A stretch of 64,000 nt of DNA. Origin: G965222505 sp965222505. GTDB lineage: Bacteria; Bacteroidota; Rhodothermia; Rhodothermales; DATKEJ01. Under the pieces are notes generated by a model. The model was not told the DNA's origin. It searched no databases and saw only the letters and a program-made list of their open reading frames with translations. This document shows positions 42,769-51,726 of this stretch, in pieces. The stretch is from positions 2,852,001 through 2,916,000 of the forward strand of contig OZ244956.1 of assembly GCA_965222505.1 (NCBI GenBank), in the 5' to 3' direction. The position numbers and the translations under genes were made by a program. Each line of letters opens with the position of its first letter. Positions within the stretch are counted from its first letter, which is position 1.

Positions 42769-43398
42769 ATGATCAGACTCAATGCAGCCGAGGTGCGCGT
42801 CCTCGGGGTGCTTATCGAAAAGCAGCTCACCACACCGGCGCAGTACCCCCTGTCGGTCAATGCCCTCAAAGGGGGGTGCAACCAGAAAACCAACCGCAAT
42901 CCCATCGTCAAGTATGATGAAGACGACGTGTTGGACGCGCTGGATGATCTGCGGGACAAAAAGCTGGCCGGCACCTATAGTGGCATGGGCAGCCGCGTGC
43001 TCAAGTACCGGCACCTGTTCAACAAACAGTTTGCCTTAACCTTGCGGGAGACCGCCGTACTGTGCATCCTGATGCTGCGCGGACCGCAGACCGTAGGGGA
43101 AATACGTACCCGCACGGGCCGAATGTTCGATTTTAGCAGCCTGCACGAAGCCCAGGATACGCTGGACGGTTTAATCGGGCGCGAAGAACCGCTTGTTAAG
43201 GAACTCACCATTCCGGGGCGCAAGGAAGCACGGTATGCCCACCTGCTGGCTGGTGAACCCAACGTCAACCCGGCTATCTTTGCCGAGGACAAGGCCCCAA
43301 CGTCAGCCGGTCTGGAGCGCCGGGTGGCCCGACTGGAGGAAGAATTGAAGACGCTGAAAGACGCGTTCGAGGCCCTTCGGCGCGAGTTGGGCGGATAA
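42769..43398 (+). CDS. YceH/DUF480 family protein
   Basis: From the ATG at 42769 the protein is 209 residues: two winged-helix-like domains (LNAAEVRVLGVLIEKQLTTP and LTLRETAVLCILMLRGPQTV) and a C-terminal coiled coil (LERRVARLEEELKTLKDAFE). The wording VNALKGGCNQKTNRNP is characteristic of the family. The function is unknown in general, and DNA or protein binding is possible. It ends 1 bp before the convergent bactofilin gene. Confidence 0.9.
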   Translation: MIRLNAAEVRVLGVLIEKQLTTPAQYPLSVNALKGGCNQKTNRNPIVKYDEDDVLDALDDLRDKKLAGTYSGMGSRVLKYRHLFNKQFALTLRETAVLCILMLRGPQTVGEIRTRTGRMFDFSSLHEAQDTLDGLIGREEPLVKELTIPGRKEARYAHLLAGEPNVNPAIFAEDKAPTSAGLERRVARLEEELKTLKDAFEALRRELGG

Positions 43399-43399
43399 A

Positions 43400-43750
43400 C
43401 TACTTCTTGGAGGGAGGCCGGCCCACGCTGCACATACCGAGCAATTGGGCGCCGTCTTCTACCGACAGGCGCGGCGTCTGGATGTCTCCATCCACCACAG
43501 CCGTTTTGCGCAGGAGAAGGTGCTTGGTTACGGTAATGTCACCCTTTACCCGGTGGGCGATGTCAGCAGTCGCAGACACAATTTCACCTTCGACCAGGCT
43601 CTCGAGGGTGGTAATCACCTTCCCGTCTACCTTCACTTGACCCACAACTTTTCCGCCGATGCGGGCATCGCCACGGACGTGGAGGGTCCCTTCAATATTC
43701 ATGCCGCGGCCGATGATGGTTACTTCGCCCGTTGCGTTCTGGTTAGCCAT
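43400..43750 (-). CDS. Bactofilin
   Basis: A 116-residue polymer-forming cytoskeletal protein. A regular beta-helix core has hydrophobic repeats every five to six residues (IIGRGMNIEGTLHVRGDARI, GGKVVGQVKVDGKVITTLES, GDIQTPRLSVEDGAQLLG), with short disordered ends and no membrane segment. Bactofilins assemble without nucleotide and often localise cell-wall enzymes. No peptidase partner is adjacent here. Confidence 0.92.
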   Translation of the reverse strand: MANQNATGEVTIIGRGMNIEGTLHVRGDARIGGKVVGQVKVDGKVITTLESLVEGEIVSATADIAHRVKGDITVTKHLLLRKTAVVDGDIQTPRLSVEDGAQLLGMCSVGRPPSKK

Positions 43751-43885
43751 AATGTCTTGCTCTGTTTTTGGGCGTGTACAACGCCCTGATGGGTAGGGTG
43801 CGCCATTGAAAAAGCATACTAATATGCGCCTTTTGGGGGACGCAAATCAAGTGGAAAGTGAAAAATTCGCCGGGACTTTTATTCC

Positions 43886-43957
43886 CTGATGTTACGCCAC
43901 TTGTCGTTGATCTTGTGCAAATCGACAAAGTCGAAGGGGCCAAGACGGTTTAGCATG
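43886..43957 (-). repeat. 70-bp dispersed repeat, copy 3 (inverted)
   Basis: In reverse complement this matches copies 1 and 2 across ccgtcttggccccttcga, gcacaagatcaacgacaa and ggcgtaacatcag. It lies 15 bp from the ruvB stop codon. Confidence 0.78.
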
Positions 43958-43972
43958 ACTTATTCAGGTGGA

Positions 43973-46525
43973 TCACTGAAATAAGTCGCGGGTCCGGCTC
44001 GGTGCGGTCAGGTTGAAGTGCTTATACGCCCTTGGGGCGGCTACCCGGCCCCGTGGGGTGCGGTCCAGAAAGCCCTCCTGGATGAGGAAGGGTTCGTACA
44101 CTTCTTCGATGGTACCGGCATCTTCACCCACGGCCACCGCCAGCGTCGATAGGCCTGTGGGGCCACCCCCGAATTTTTCCATCAGGGTGAGCAGGATGCG
44201 TGCGTCCATGTCGTCCAGGCCACATTCATCCACGTCAAGGGCATTCAGCGCCCGGTCGGCGATTTGGCGGGTGACGGTGCCGTCACTTTCGACCTCTGCG
44301 AAATCCCGTGTGCGGCGCAGAAGCCGGTTGGCCACGCGGGGGGTACCCCGGCTCCTGCGGGCAATCTCGAACGCGCCGTCTTCGGTAATGGGCGTTTGCA
44401 GGATACCGGCAGAGCGCAGGACGATGCGTTGGAGCAGATCGGTGGTGTAATAGTCGTATCGAAAGTCGATACCGAACCGGGCCCGCAGGGGGGCCGTCAG
44501 GAGGCCTTTGCGGGTGGTGGCCCCGACGAGCGTAAACGGCGGTAGAGACAGCTTGACGCTCCGCGCACTCGGGCCGGAGTCAATCAGGATGTCGATGTGG
44601 TAATCCTCCATCGCCGAGTACAGGTATTCCTCCACGTTGGCCGGCATGCGATGGATCTCGTCGATGAAGAGTACATCGCCCTCTTCGAGTTTGGTCAAGA
44701 GACCAGCGAGGGTGTGGGGTTTGTCCAGCACCGGGCCGCTGGTGGTATGAATCGCCGCGCCCATCTCGGCCGCGATAATGTAGCCCACAGTGGTGTTATG
44801 GTTATAGAAGCTATTGGCGATGAATGAATGGGTACCGGGTACTACAAAGTCGTAGGCATCTGCTTCCGAAGCCTGGATATCGGCTACCTGGTCCCAGTAA
44901 ATCGTGGGACACATGAGGGCCATGAGTGCTTCGTATTCCGGTTCCTGTCGAATGGTCTCCGGCAACAATGAAAGATACTGCCCAATTTGTGCACGGGTTG
45001 GCGTACGATCCTTTTTGGTAACGTGCCAGAACTTCTTGTGTATGGCACGGCTCAGGGGCTTGGATTTTTGCAGCAAGGTGTAAAGCAATGGCACAGCCCC
45101 AGGTACAAGATCACTGCGTGACCAACCTCTATGCCGGGCGGGAAGGGATTGACCCCTTAACTGCTTACGCGAAAGCCTGAATCCGATCACCTCATAAAAT
45201 GCAAGCGCGTCAGCACCACCGATAAACAAGCGCCAGAACGGCTGTTCAGCTACAATCTGAGACTTGCGGTGCGAAATTATGCCCAGTTGCGCCAGGAGTA
45301 ATTGTACTTGCCGGGAAAGTTGTTCTGACCGCGTCCCCAGTTCTACATACCCATCTTTTCGTGCATACCCATCGGCATCAAACAGTCCTTGCAAGAAACC
45401 AATAACCACTTCCCGGGGGCTTTGCAATACGGCAGATGGTATGGTTTTTCTACCGGCTTTTGCACGGGACAGACCCAAAGCAAAGCATGCTTTTCCCTGA
45501 TTTTGACTGAAGCCGAGCTTGGCAGCCTTAGCCCCATATTTTCGTACGCGCGGTGCTTTGCCAAAATGCTTTCGGCTAATGCGACGGATCTCCGTTTGTA
45601 GTTCCGGTTCTTCGCACGTGATGACAAAAGATGCGTCCTTATGAAAATGACCGTCGCCTACAAGGACGCCCAGTAAATAGGCCAGATCAGCATCTAGGGT
45701 CAGGCGTTCAGGATGTCGCTTCTTAGGAGGAGCTAGTGTGCTCCATGACTGCTGCGACGTTTGTATCAAGCGCCCATCGGAAAGGGGTAATCCCAGTCGC
45801 TTGGCCGTTCGCTGAGGCGTCGGGGTATTCCCGGCGTTGGTCCAGGCTCGATAGGCATTACGCAGTTCTATGCCTGCAGGTGCACGCCCCAGCAGATGCG
45901 TGAGGTGGCGGTGTAAGTGGGTGACAAGATATTCCGAGTGGCGCCGACGGTCCGTGTTGGCGTCAGGTAGCCAGGATACGGTTCGTACGGACCCCCACAG
46001 GTTAAGGTGACGCCCAATAGCGACATGATCATTGGCCGTGAGTGAACCGAGTGTTTTCCAGCGCGGGCCTTCGGGTGTGGCAACCAATACCGGGTGATGC
46101 GGGGTGCCTTCCAGGACGAAGCCTGAGCGCGTAGTTATCCGGCGTGTAGGTACAAAACCGCTGTAATAGATATGGCTTGTTTGCTCTGGTCCATCAACGC
46201 CGTAAATGGTCAGGTCGAGCGGGGCGCTCGAATCTGGAGACATATCCTCGGGAAGGAGATCCTGGAAAGGCACCCAGCCCTCATTCGTCAGAATCAGACT
46301 GTCAGCGGTGATGCATTTCCCAAGCCCCGGCGGACCTGAGAGCATCACATGGTCCAGCGCCTCGCCGCGTTGCAGGGCCGCGGTCAGGAACACCCGGAGG
46401 TTGTCTTTGATCTTTTGCTGCCCGATGAAGTCATCCAGTGACTGTGGCCGGAGCTGCTTCTCGTAATCCTCTTCCGTTTGGTGGCGGGCGCCGGAGAGAA
46501 AGGTGCGGTCTTCGTGTAGAGCCAT
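43973..46525 (-). CDS. ruvB: Holliday junction helicase RuvB interrupted by an in-frame intein
   Basis: RuvB drives branch migration with RuvA. The 850-residue precursor has a 70-residue N-extein ending in the P loop (MLSGPPGLGK), a 507-residue intein, and a 273-residue C-extein beginning TTVGYIIAAEMGAA. The C-extein carries the Walker B region VLFIDEIHRM, the sensor motif ATTRKGLLTAPLRARFG and the DNA-binding wing ending TPRGRVAAPRAYKHF. The spliced length (343 residues) is normal. The ATG at 46525 is preferred to 46579 by homology. Splicing is required because the intein splits the Walker A motif between Lys and Thr. Confidence 0.95.
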   Translation of the reverse strand: MALHEDRTFLSGARHQTEEDYEKQLRPQSLDDFIGQQKIKDNLRVFLTAALQRGEALDHVMLSGPPGLGKCITADSLILTNEGWVPFQDLLPEDMSPDSSAPLDLTIYGVDGPEQTSHIYYSGFVPTRRITTRSGFVLEGTPHHPVLVATPEGPRWKTLGSLTANDHVAIGRHLNLWGSVRTVSWLPDANTDRRRHSEYLVTHLHRHLTHLLGRAPAGIELRNAYRAWTNAGNTPTPQRTAKRLGLPLSDGRLIQTSQQSWSTLAPPKKRHPERLTLDADLAYLLGVLVGDGHFHKDASFVITCEEPELQTEIRRISRKHFGKAPRVRKYGAKAAKLGFSQNQGKACFALGLSRAKAGRKTIPSAVLQSPREVVIGFLQGLFDADGYARKDGYVELGTRSEQLSRQVQLLLAQLGIISHRKSQIVAEQPFWRLFIGGADALAFYEVIGFRLSRKQLRGQSLPARHRGWSRSDLVPGAVPLLYTLLQKSKPLSRAIHKKFWHVTKKDRTPTRAQIGQYLSLLPETIRQEPEYEALMALMCPTIYWDQVADIQASEADAYDFVVPGTHSFIANSFYNHNTTVGYIIAAEMGAAIHTTSGPVLDKPHTLAGLLTKLEEGDVLFIDEIHRMPANVEEYLYSAMEDYHIDILIDSGPSARSVKLSLPPFTLVGATTRKGLLTAPLRARFGIDFRYDYYTTDLLQRIVLRSAGILQTPITEDGAFEIARRSRGTPRVANRLLRRTRDFAEVESDGTVTRQIADRALNALDVDECGLDDMDARILLTLMEKFGGGPTGLSTLAVAVGEDAGTIEEVYEPFLIQEGFLDRTPRGRVAAPRAYKHFNLTAPSRTRDLFQ
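44795..46315 (-). other. Intein with LAGLIDADG homing endonuclease in RuvB
   Basis: The splice junctions are clear. The intein begins with Cys (CITADSLILTNEGW, block A), has block B with T71-P-H-H74 (EGTPHHPVLVAT), and ends with block F/G (YDFVVPGTHSFIANSF, YNHN). The next residue is Thr, as expected for splicing. Two LAGLIDADG motifs lie at about 213-222 (LLGVLVGDGH) and 317-326 (FLQGLFDADG), so the endonuclease may be active. The segment 121-210 is an extra region I cannot assign. Base composition looks more A+T-rich than the flanking exteins, in keeping with transfer. Confidence 0.95.
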
Positions 46526-46932
46526 GAAGGCAAAAGGTCGGGCAAGAGCTGTGGGCCGGTTACTTTGTAGAATGGTCAATGGTCAATGAGAAAATTTCAT
46601 TGACCATTGACCATTTCTCGATATGGGCGCACAACCAGATGGTATATGTATAAATCATGTGTAAAAATAGATAATCCAGGACACAAAACCAAACGCCTGC
46701 GTATGGTTTTGGTGCCCATGCCAGCACGGGATCAAAATTTAGATTTCCGATCTACTATGGGTTTCCCTATATTTTGCGTGGGTTAAGGCCGGCTCATGGG
46801 CTGGGCCTTTCCCGGCGCTTGTTCTACGACATGTCAGTGGTTCCCAAGCCTACGCCAGCCCGGCAGATGACCGGTTGGGCAATGCCCCTGTAAATGGGGA
46901 GGCAACAGTAGACATACCCTTCTGGATCTCTT
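46526..46932. other. Divergent intergenic region between ruvB and rpoN
   Basis: It holds the long palindrome at 46571-46615 and A+T-rich DNA (46620-46780) that probably contains both promoters. A gggctgggcctttcccggcg-like stretch lies near 46798. A short open frame from 46875 runs into rpoN out of frame and is not credible. No other gene is visible. Confidence 0.45.
46571..46615. repeat. Perfect palindrome of TTGACCA heptamers (locus F)
   Basis: A perfect 19-bp inverted repeat (46571-46589 and 46597-46615) with a 7-base loop. Each arm is built of heptamers (aatggtc, aatggtc, aatga / tcattga, ccattga, ccatt). It lies upstream of both ruvB and rpoN and could affect transcription of either. Confidence 0.85.
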
Positions 46933-48414
46933 ATGGGGGCAAAATTCGGACTTTCCTTCGACCAGCGGCAGACCCAGCGGATGGAGCAACGGCTCTCTCC
47001 GCAGGTCATCCAGTATATCAAGTTGCTGGCCAAGACAACGCTGGAGTTGGAGCAGCGGATCAAGGAGGAAATGGAAGAAAATCCGCTGCTTGAGGAAGGT
47101 ACTTTCGAAGAAGAGACCCCTACCGCGGAAGCCGCTGCAACCGATGACCCGGAAGCGGAAGCACCCAGAGAGGAGGAATGGGACTGGGATTACCTCAACA
47201 GTGCCGATGACCCCTATGGATACAAAGCTCGGGTAGATCACAGCGATGAAGAGCAACGGGAGATGCCCACGCCCTACCAATCAACCATGAGCGAACACCT
47301 CATGGATCAACTCTCACTCCTGGGTCTGGACGAGAAAGATCGCCTCATCGCCGAGCAAATCATCGGCTCTATCGACGAGGACGGCTACCTGCGCCGCAAC
47401 CTGGAAGCCATCGCAGACGACCTCATTTTTATGCAACGCACCGAGGTGCGGGTGGCTGAGGTCGAGAACATCCTCAGCCGTATTCAGCACCTGGACCCGG
47501 TAGGCATCGCAGCCCGGGACCTGCGCGAATGTCTGCTGATTCAACTGGAGGTGCTGCCGGAAAATATACCAGGGCGCGATGTGGCCATCGAGATGCTGGA
47601 GAAGCATTACAAGGCCTTCACGATGAAACACTTCGATCAGATCCTGCGGCGGATGGATCTGAGCCGCGAAGACCTTCAAACAGCTTTTACCCTGATTCAG
47701 CGGCTGGACCCCAAGCCGGGGGAAGGCAATTTTGCCCCGGCCCAGAATTACATTGTTCCGGATTTTACCGTGTACTATGAGAACGGGGATTTTGTGATCA
47801 CGCTCAATGGGCGGAATGCGCCGCCGCTCCGCATCTCCTCGAAGTATCGCAGCATGCTCGACAAACTCTCCGCCGAGCAGAAAAACGGTAAAAAAGCCGA
47901 GTCCATCGACCGGGAAACCCGTCAGTTTCTGAAGAACAAGTTTGAATCGGCCCGGTGGTTCATCAGCTCCATCGAACAGCGTCGGCAAACCATGTCGAAA
48001 GTCATGGAAGCCATCGTTCATCAACAGGCGGAGTTCTTTCGTCTCGGCCCCGGCAACCTCAAGCCGATGATCCTCAAGGATGTGGCCGATGAAATCCAAA
48101 TGGACATCTCGACCGTGAGCCGGGTGGTCAACGGAAAATACGTACAAACCAATTTCGGTATCTACGAACTGAAGTACTTCTTCTCGGAAGGGTTGGCCAC
48201 CCAAAGCGGAGAAGAAGTCTCCAACAAGGAAGTCAAAGCCCTCATCCAGGGCATTATCGACAAGGAAAACAAACGCAAGCCCCTGTCGGATCAGCGCATT
48301 GCCACCATGCTCGAAGCGAAAGGCTTCCACATTGCCCGGCGGACCGTCAGCAAATACCGCGAACAACTCGGCATTCCTGTGGCGCGCATGCGCAAGGAAA
48401 TTGTGTTGGGTTAG
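46933..48414 (+). CDS. rpoN: RNA polymerase sigma-54 factor
   Basis: A 493-residue alternative sigma factor. Region I is Gln/Leu-rich (LSPQVIQYIKLLAKTTLELE to NPLLEE). An acidic region II follows, then the core-binding domain (LDPVGIAARDLRECLLIQLE), the helix-turn-helix and the RpoN box ARRTVSKYREQLGIP. Sigma-54 needs AAA+ activators, and none is seen in this window. The start at 46933 is well placed for the conserved N-terminus. Confidence 0.97.
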   Translation: MGAKFGLSFDQRQTQRMEQRLSPQVIQYIKLLAKTTLELEQRIKEEMEENPLLEEGTFEEETPTAEAAATDDPEAEAPREEEWDWDYLNSADDPYGYKARVDHSDEEQREMPTPYQSTMSEHLMDQLSLLGLDEKDRLIAEQIIGSIDEDGYLRRNLEAIADDLIFMQRTEVRVAEVENILSRIQHLDPVGIAARDLRECLLIQLEVLPENIPGRDVAIEMLEKHYKAFTMKHFDQILRRMDLSREDLQTAFTLIQRLDPKPGEGNFAPAQNYIVPDFTVYYENGDFVITLNGRNAPPLRISSKYRSMLDKLSAEQKNGKKAESIDRETRQFLKNKFESARWFISSIEQRRQTMSKVMEAIVHQQAEFFRLGPGNLKPMILKDVADEIQMDISTVSRVVNGKYVQTNFGIYELKYFFSEGLATQSGEEVSNKEVKALIQGIIDKENKRKPLSDQRIATMLEAKGFHIARRTVSKYREQLGIPVARMRKEIVLG

Positions 48415-48499
48415 GGGTTGGTACGCAGTGGGCGTACAACGAACAATCGTTGTATATTCCGCAGTTAGCGTTTCATCTGATAAACCACGTGTGTACCAC

Positions 48500-49072
48500 A
48501 TGCCAGACCCCAATATCACCGCCGTTTTGTTGGCCGCCGGCGATGGGGATGAAGCTGCGGTAAACAAGCTCATGCCGCTGATCTACGAGGAGCTGCACAA
48601 CATGGCCCAGCGGCAGTTGCGCAAGGAGCGGAGCAACCATACCCTGAACGCCACAGCCCTCGTTCATGAAGCCTACATCAAGCTGATTCAGCAAGACCAG
48701 GTGGATTGGCAAAACCGGGCGCACTTTCTATCCGTCGCCGCCTTGGCCATGCGGCGCATTCTGATCAACCATGCCCGCCAGCGGCTGGCCGCCAAACGCG
48801 GCGGCGGTGTGGCCGTTGCTACGTTCGATGATGCCCTCTTCGGTCACACAGAAACCCGTGCCGATGAACTGGTGGCCCTGGACGAAGTGCTGGGCCAATT
48901 GGCCGCCATGCATGAACGGCAGGCCCAGGTCGTTCAATACCGGTTTTTCGGGGGATTGACGCAGGAAGAAATTGCCACGGTACTGGACGTATCCATCCAT
49001 ACCGTCCGGCGGGATTGGCGCATCGCCCGGGCCTGGCTGAGCCGGGAAGTCAAGCGCAACCTCCAGTCCTGA
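48500..49072 (+). CDS. ECF-type RNA polymerase sigma factor
   Basis: A 190-residue sigma factor of the ECF-like group often annotated as Sig-70_X6/TIGR02999. Region 2 reads LMPLIYEELHNMAQRQLRKE and ATALVHEAYIKLIQ; region 4 reads FFGGLTQEEIATVLDVSIHT. The ATG at 48500 is preferred over upstream frame that overlaps rpoN. No anti-sigma gene is adjacent. Such factors often have regulators fused to kinases elsewhere. Its stop lies 1 bp from the convergent peptidase gene. Confidence 0.9.
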   Translation: MPDPNITAVLLAAGDGDEAAVNKLMPLIYEELHNMAQRQLRKERSNHTLNATALVHEAYIKLIQQDQVDWQNRAHFLSVAALAMRRILINHARQRLAAKRGGGVAVATFDDALFGHTETRADELVALDEVLGQLAAMHERQAQVVQYRFFGGLTQEEIATVLDVSIHTVRRDWRIARAWLSREVKRNLQS

Positions 49073-49073
49073 C

Positions 49074-51683
49074 CTACATCGACGGCCCAAGCATCACGGC
49101 GTTCTGCATCAAGCGTGCCGGGCCAACCCAGAACATCCGGTACTGGGTATTATCCAGCAACAGGATGACCTTGCCCCGCCCCATGCGTTCCTGCATCGCA
49201 AAAGCTTTCCCTGCCAGTCGTTCCCGATTCTTGACGGCTGTATATCCGGATACCAGCAGTTGGTCGGCCTCACGGGCGTAGTACCCGGCCACTTCGGCAT
49301 CGGTACTCGGTTCCAGGGCAGCCGTGCCAAATTTGAGGCTGTAGAGGTGGGGCGGCATGCCGTATGCCAACGGGTGGGTGACGTCCAGATGGGCCAGAAA
49401 TGCTGCACCGGGGATGTAATCCAGATCTTCCAGGTCTTGCCGGGTTTCAAAACCCACATAGGGATCTTCAAGCGTACCGTCTTCCACTTCGGCTTCCTCC
49501 TCCTCTTCCGGGGCCTTGGCTTGTTCGATGCCCGTCATTTCGGAAGCGTCGGCGGTGAGGAACAGGGCACTGCCTTCGGTGCTGATGACGGTGCCACCCT
49601 CGTGGACCCACGCTTTGATCCGGGCCACTTGTGCGCTGTCGATGCGTGCCCCCAGATTGCCCCAACTGCCGGGGAGGAGGAGTACGTCGTAGTCGCTCAG
49701 TTTGAGGCTGCGCAGGTCGTCCAGGCGGATGCGGTTGATCGGGAAGTGGGTCCATTCCTCAAACAAAAACCAGAGCTGGCCGGTGGTGTATGAATTAAAC
49801 GGCGGGTCGATCAGGAGGGCCACGCTGGGGTTTTTAAGTGGCACGCTGCGGCCCGAGGCAAGGTCGATGCCGTCTTCGGTAAAGCCGGAATCCAGGCCCA
49901 GGATTTCGACACCTGCTGCCTGTGCGATGTGTTGCATCTCTGCCGCAGCCTGATCGACACGCTTCAGGTTGCGGCCCATCAGTACCACAAGGCTTCCTCG
50001 GGAGAAGGTCTGTTCGCCGGAGGTAAACGGGCGCTGGATGCTCCGGACCTGATACCCGGCCTTCCAGAGCATCGCAAGGGCCTTGGGTGCATGCTGCTGG
50101 CTCCATTCGATCACATAGGCATAATGTGCTCCGGCGTTCGTGACGCTACCGGCGGTCGGCAATGGTGTTTCCACACGGACGGTGTTGACCGAAAGGGGGC
50201 GCTCCGTCCAGGCAGCATCCAGGTTGTAGGCCAGCGGAATGGACCAGGTGCCCATGTCGTACATCACCGAATCCTCTATCGCCATCCGGCGCTGCATGAG
50301 GGTGTTGATAAGCAAATGACGGGCTTGGTCGGTCCGTATGATGAAGGTGCCCGCCTCGAAGGTACGGTTGGCCGGCTGGCCGGTTTGATATCCACGTGCA
50401 TCCGGCACCGAGAAATCGGCCTCGGCCTGCTCGACGGTAACGCCGTGGGTTATCAACAGGTTAATCACACTGTGGGTAAAGTTTCTTTTATGGTTGGGAA
50501 GTAGGTACGCCTGGGTCCGACTTTTATTTGTTTTTGCAGGAGTTAATGCGTCTCGGAAATAGCGCAACAGGTCTTCACGGTTTTCCACGGTGGTGTTCAT
50601 ACCGGCCACAGAGGTCAGGTAGTGGTCGAAGATGCGTTGGCGCAGGCTGAGGATGTACCCGTCGTTGGTTTCCACGGCGCGGCCGCCCCGACTGTGCCCG
50701 CCCTGCTCGCGCAACATCCCGATGCCGCCCATCACGGAAGGGTAGGAGGAGCCGTAGCCGGGGTAAAAGAAATCGAAGGCTTCGCCGGTGAAATAGGAGA
50801 TGCGGTGTTCATCGAAGGCGGCGGCATCGGCACGGCCATAGCGCTCGGCCCAGGTATCGTGGGCTTCGGGCAGGTTCAGGTTGCGTGGGGTGGTGCCGGG
50901 GTGGGTGAAGTAGTTGTTGTTGAAGCCCTGTTCGTGGTAGTCAATGTGGACCTGCGGCAGCCATTGTTGGTAGGCGGCAATGCGGCCCTGGGATTCCGGG
51001 TGGACCAGCCACACCCAGTCTCGGTTGAGGTCGAACCAGTAATGGTTGGTGCGTCCGCCGGGCCACGGCTCACGGTGTTCGACATCGTCCGGATTGGTGT
51101 TGAGGTGTTTGCTGTGCATGGTGGTGTACCAGTACACGTAGCGGTCACGCCCATCCGGGTTGATGCACGGGTCCAGAATCACGACGCTTTCATTCAGGAT
51201 GCGTTGGGTTTCGGCGTCTTGTCCGGCCACCAGCCGATAGGCCACTTGCATGGCGGCTTCGGTGGAAGAGGGTTCGTTGCCGTGGACGTTGTAACTCATC
51301 CAGTGGATGGCCGGATGGTCCGGGATGAGGGCTTCGGCCTCGGCATCCGAGGGGTCAGCGAGGCGCAGGTTGTTGGTGCGGATGTCCTCGATGCGCCCCT
51401 GGTTTTCGGTGGAGGTGACCACTACATAAATCAGCCGTCGGCCTTCATGGGTGTGGCCATAGTCATGCAAGGTGATTTTGTCCGATGAGGCAGCCAGGGC
51501 CTCGAAGTAATCCAGCATGCGGGCATGTACTGTAAAGCGTTCCCCGAGTTCATAACCCAGAAAATCGGCGGGTGCCGGAATGGCTGCGTCGTACGTAACG
51601 CCGGGTGAAAAGGCAAAACGATCCTGGGCAAAGGCTGGCAGAGCGATCAGTAGGGCAAGGAGAGCAACAATAAATCGGTGCAT
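49074..51683 (-). CDS. Secreted M14-family zinc carboxypeptidase
   Basis: From the ATG at 51683 the protein is 869 residues with a signal peptide (MHRFIVALLALLIALPAFAQ). The M14 domain (about 40-400) shows the zinc ligands in NVHGNEPSS (HxxE) and VHIDYHEQG (His), and substrate-site residues in NPDGRDRY. The C-terminal part includes a glutamine-amidotransferase-like fold region (DYDVLLLPGSWGNLGARIDS) of the kind seen in large Bacteroidota M14 proteins, and an acidic patch. It probably degrades peptides outside the cytoplasm. Confidence 0.9.
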   Translation of the reverse strand: MHRFIVALLALLIALPAFAQDRFAFSPGVTYDAAIPAPADFLGYELGERFTVHARMLDYFEALAASSDKITLHDYGHTHEGRRLIYVVVTSTENQGRIEDIRTNNLRLADPSDAEAEALIPDHPAIHWMSYNVHGNEPSSTEAAMQVAYRLVAGQDAETQRILNESVVILDPCINPDGRDRYVYWYTTMHSKHLNTNPDDVEHREPWPGGRTNHYWFDLNRDWVWLVHPESQGRIAAYQQWLPQVHIDYHEQGFNNNYFTHPGTTPRNLNLPEAHDTWAERYGRADAAAFDEHRISYFTGEAFDFFYPGYGSSYPSVMGGIGMLREQGGHSRGGRAVETNDGYILSLRQRIFDHYLTSVAGMNTTVENREDLLRYFRDALTPAKTNKSRTQAYLLPNHKRNFTHSVINLLITHGVTVEQAEADFSVPDARGYQTGQPANRTFEAGTFIIRTDQARHLLINTLMQRRMAIEDSVMYDMGTWSIPLAYNLDAAWTERPLSVNTVRVETPLPTAGSVTNAGAHYAYVIEWSQQHAPKALAMLWKAGYQVRSIQRPFTSGEQTFSRGSLVVLMGRNLKRVDQAAAEMQHIAQAAGVEILGLDSGFTEDGIDLASGRSVPLKNPSVALLIDPPFNSYTTGQLWFLFEEWTHFPINRIRLDDLRSLKLSDYDVLLLPGSWGNLGARIDSAQVARIKAWVHEGGTVISTEGSALFLTADASEMTGIEQAKAPEEEEEAEVEDGTLEDPYVGFETRQDLEDLDYIPGAAFLAHLDVTHPLAYGMPPHLYSLKFGTAALEPSTDAEVAGYYAREADQLLVSGYTAVKNRERLAGKAFAMQERMGRGKVILLLDNTQYRMFWVGPARLMQNAVMLGPSM

Positions 51684-51698
51684 ACAAAAAAATGGTAT

Positions 51699-51726
51699 GT
51701 AGGGCCACGGCACGCCGTGTCCCTAC
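51699..51726. terminator. GTAGGG hairpin at the lat 3' end
   Basis: gtagggccacggc and gccgtgtccctac pair at 12 of 13 positions and overlap the last codon and stop of the aminotransferase gene. There is no long T-run. It may slow or stop transcription between lat and the peptidase gene downstream on the same strand, and it belongs to the same GTAGGG hairpin type as 6007-6033. Confidence 0.45.
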
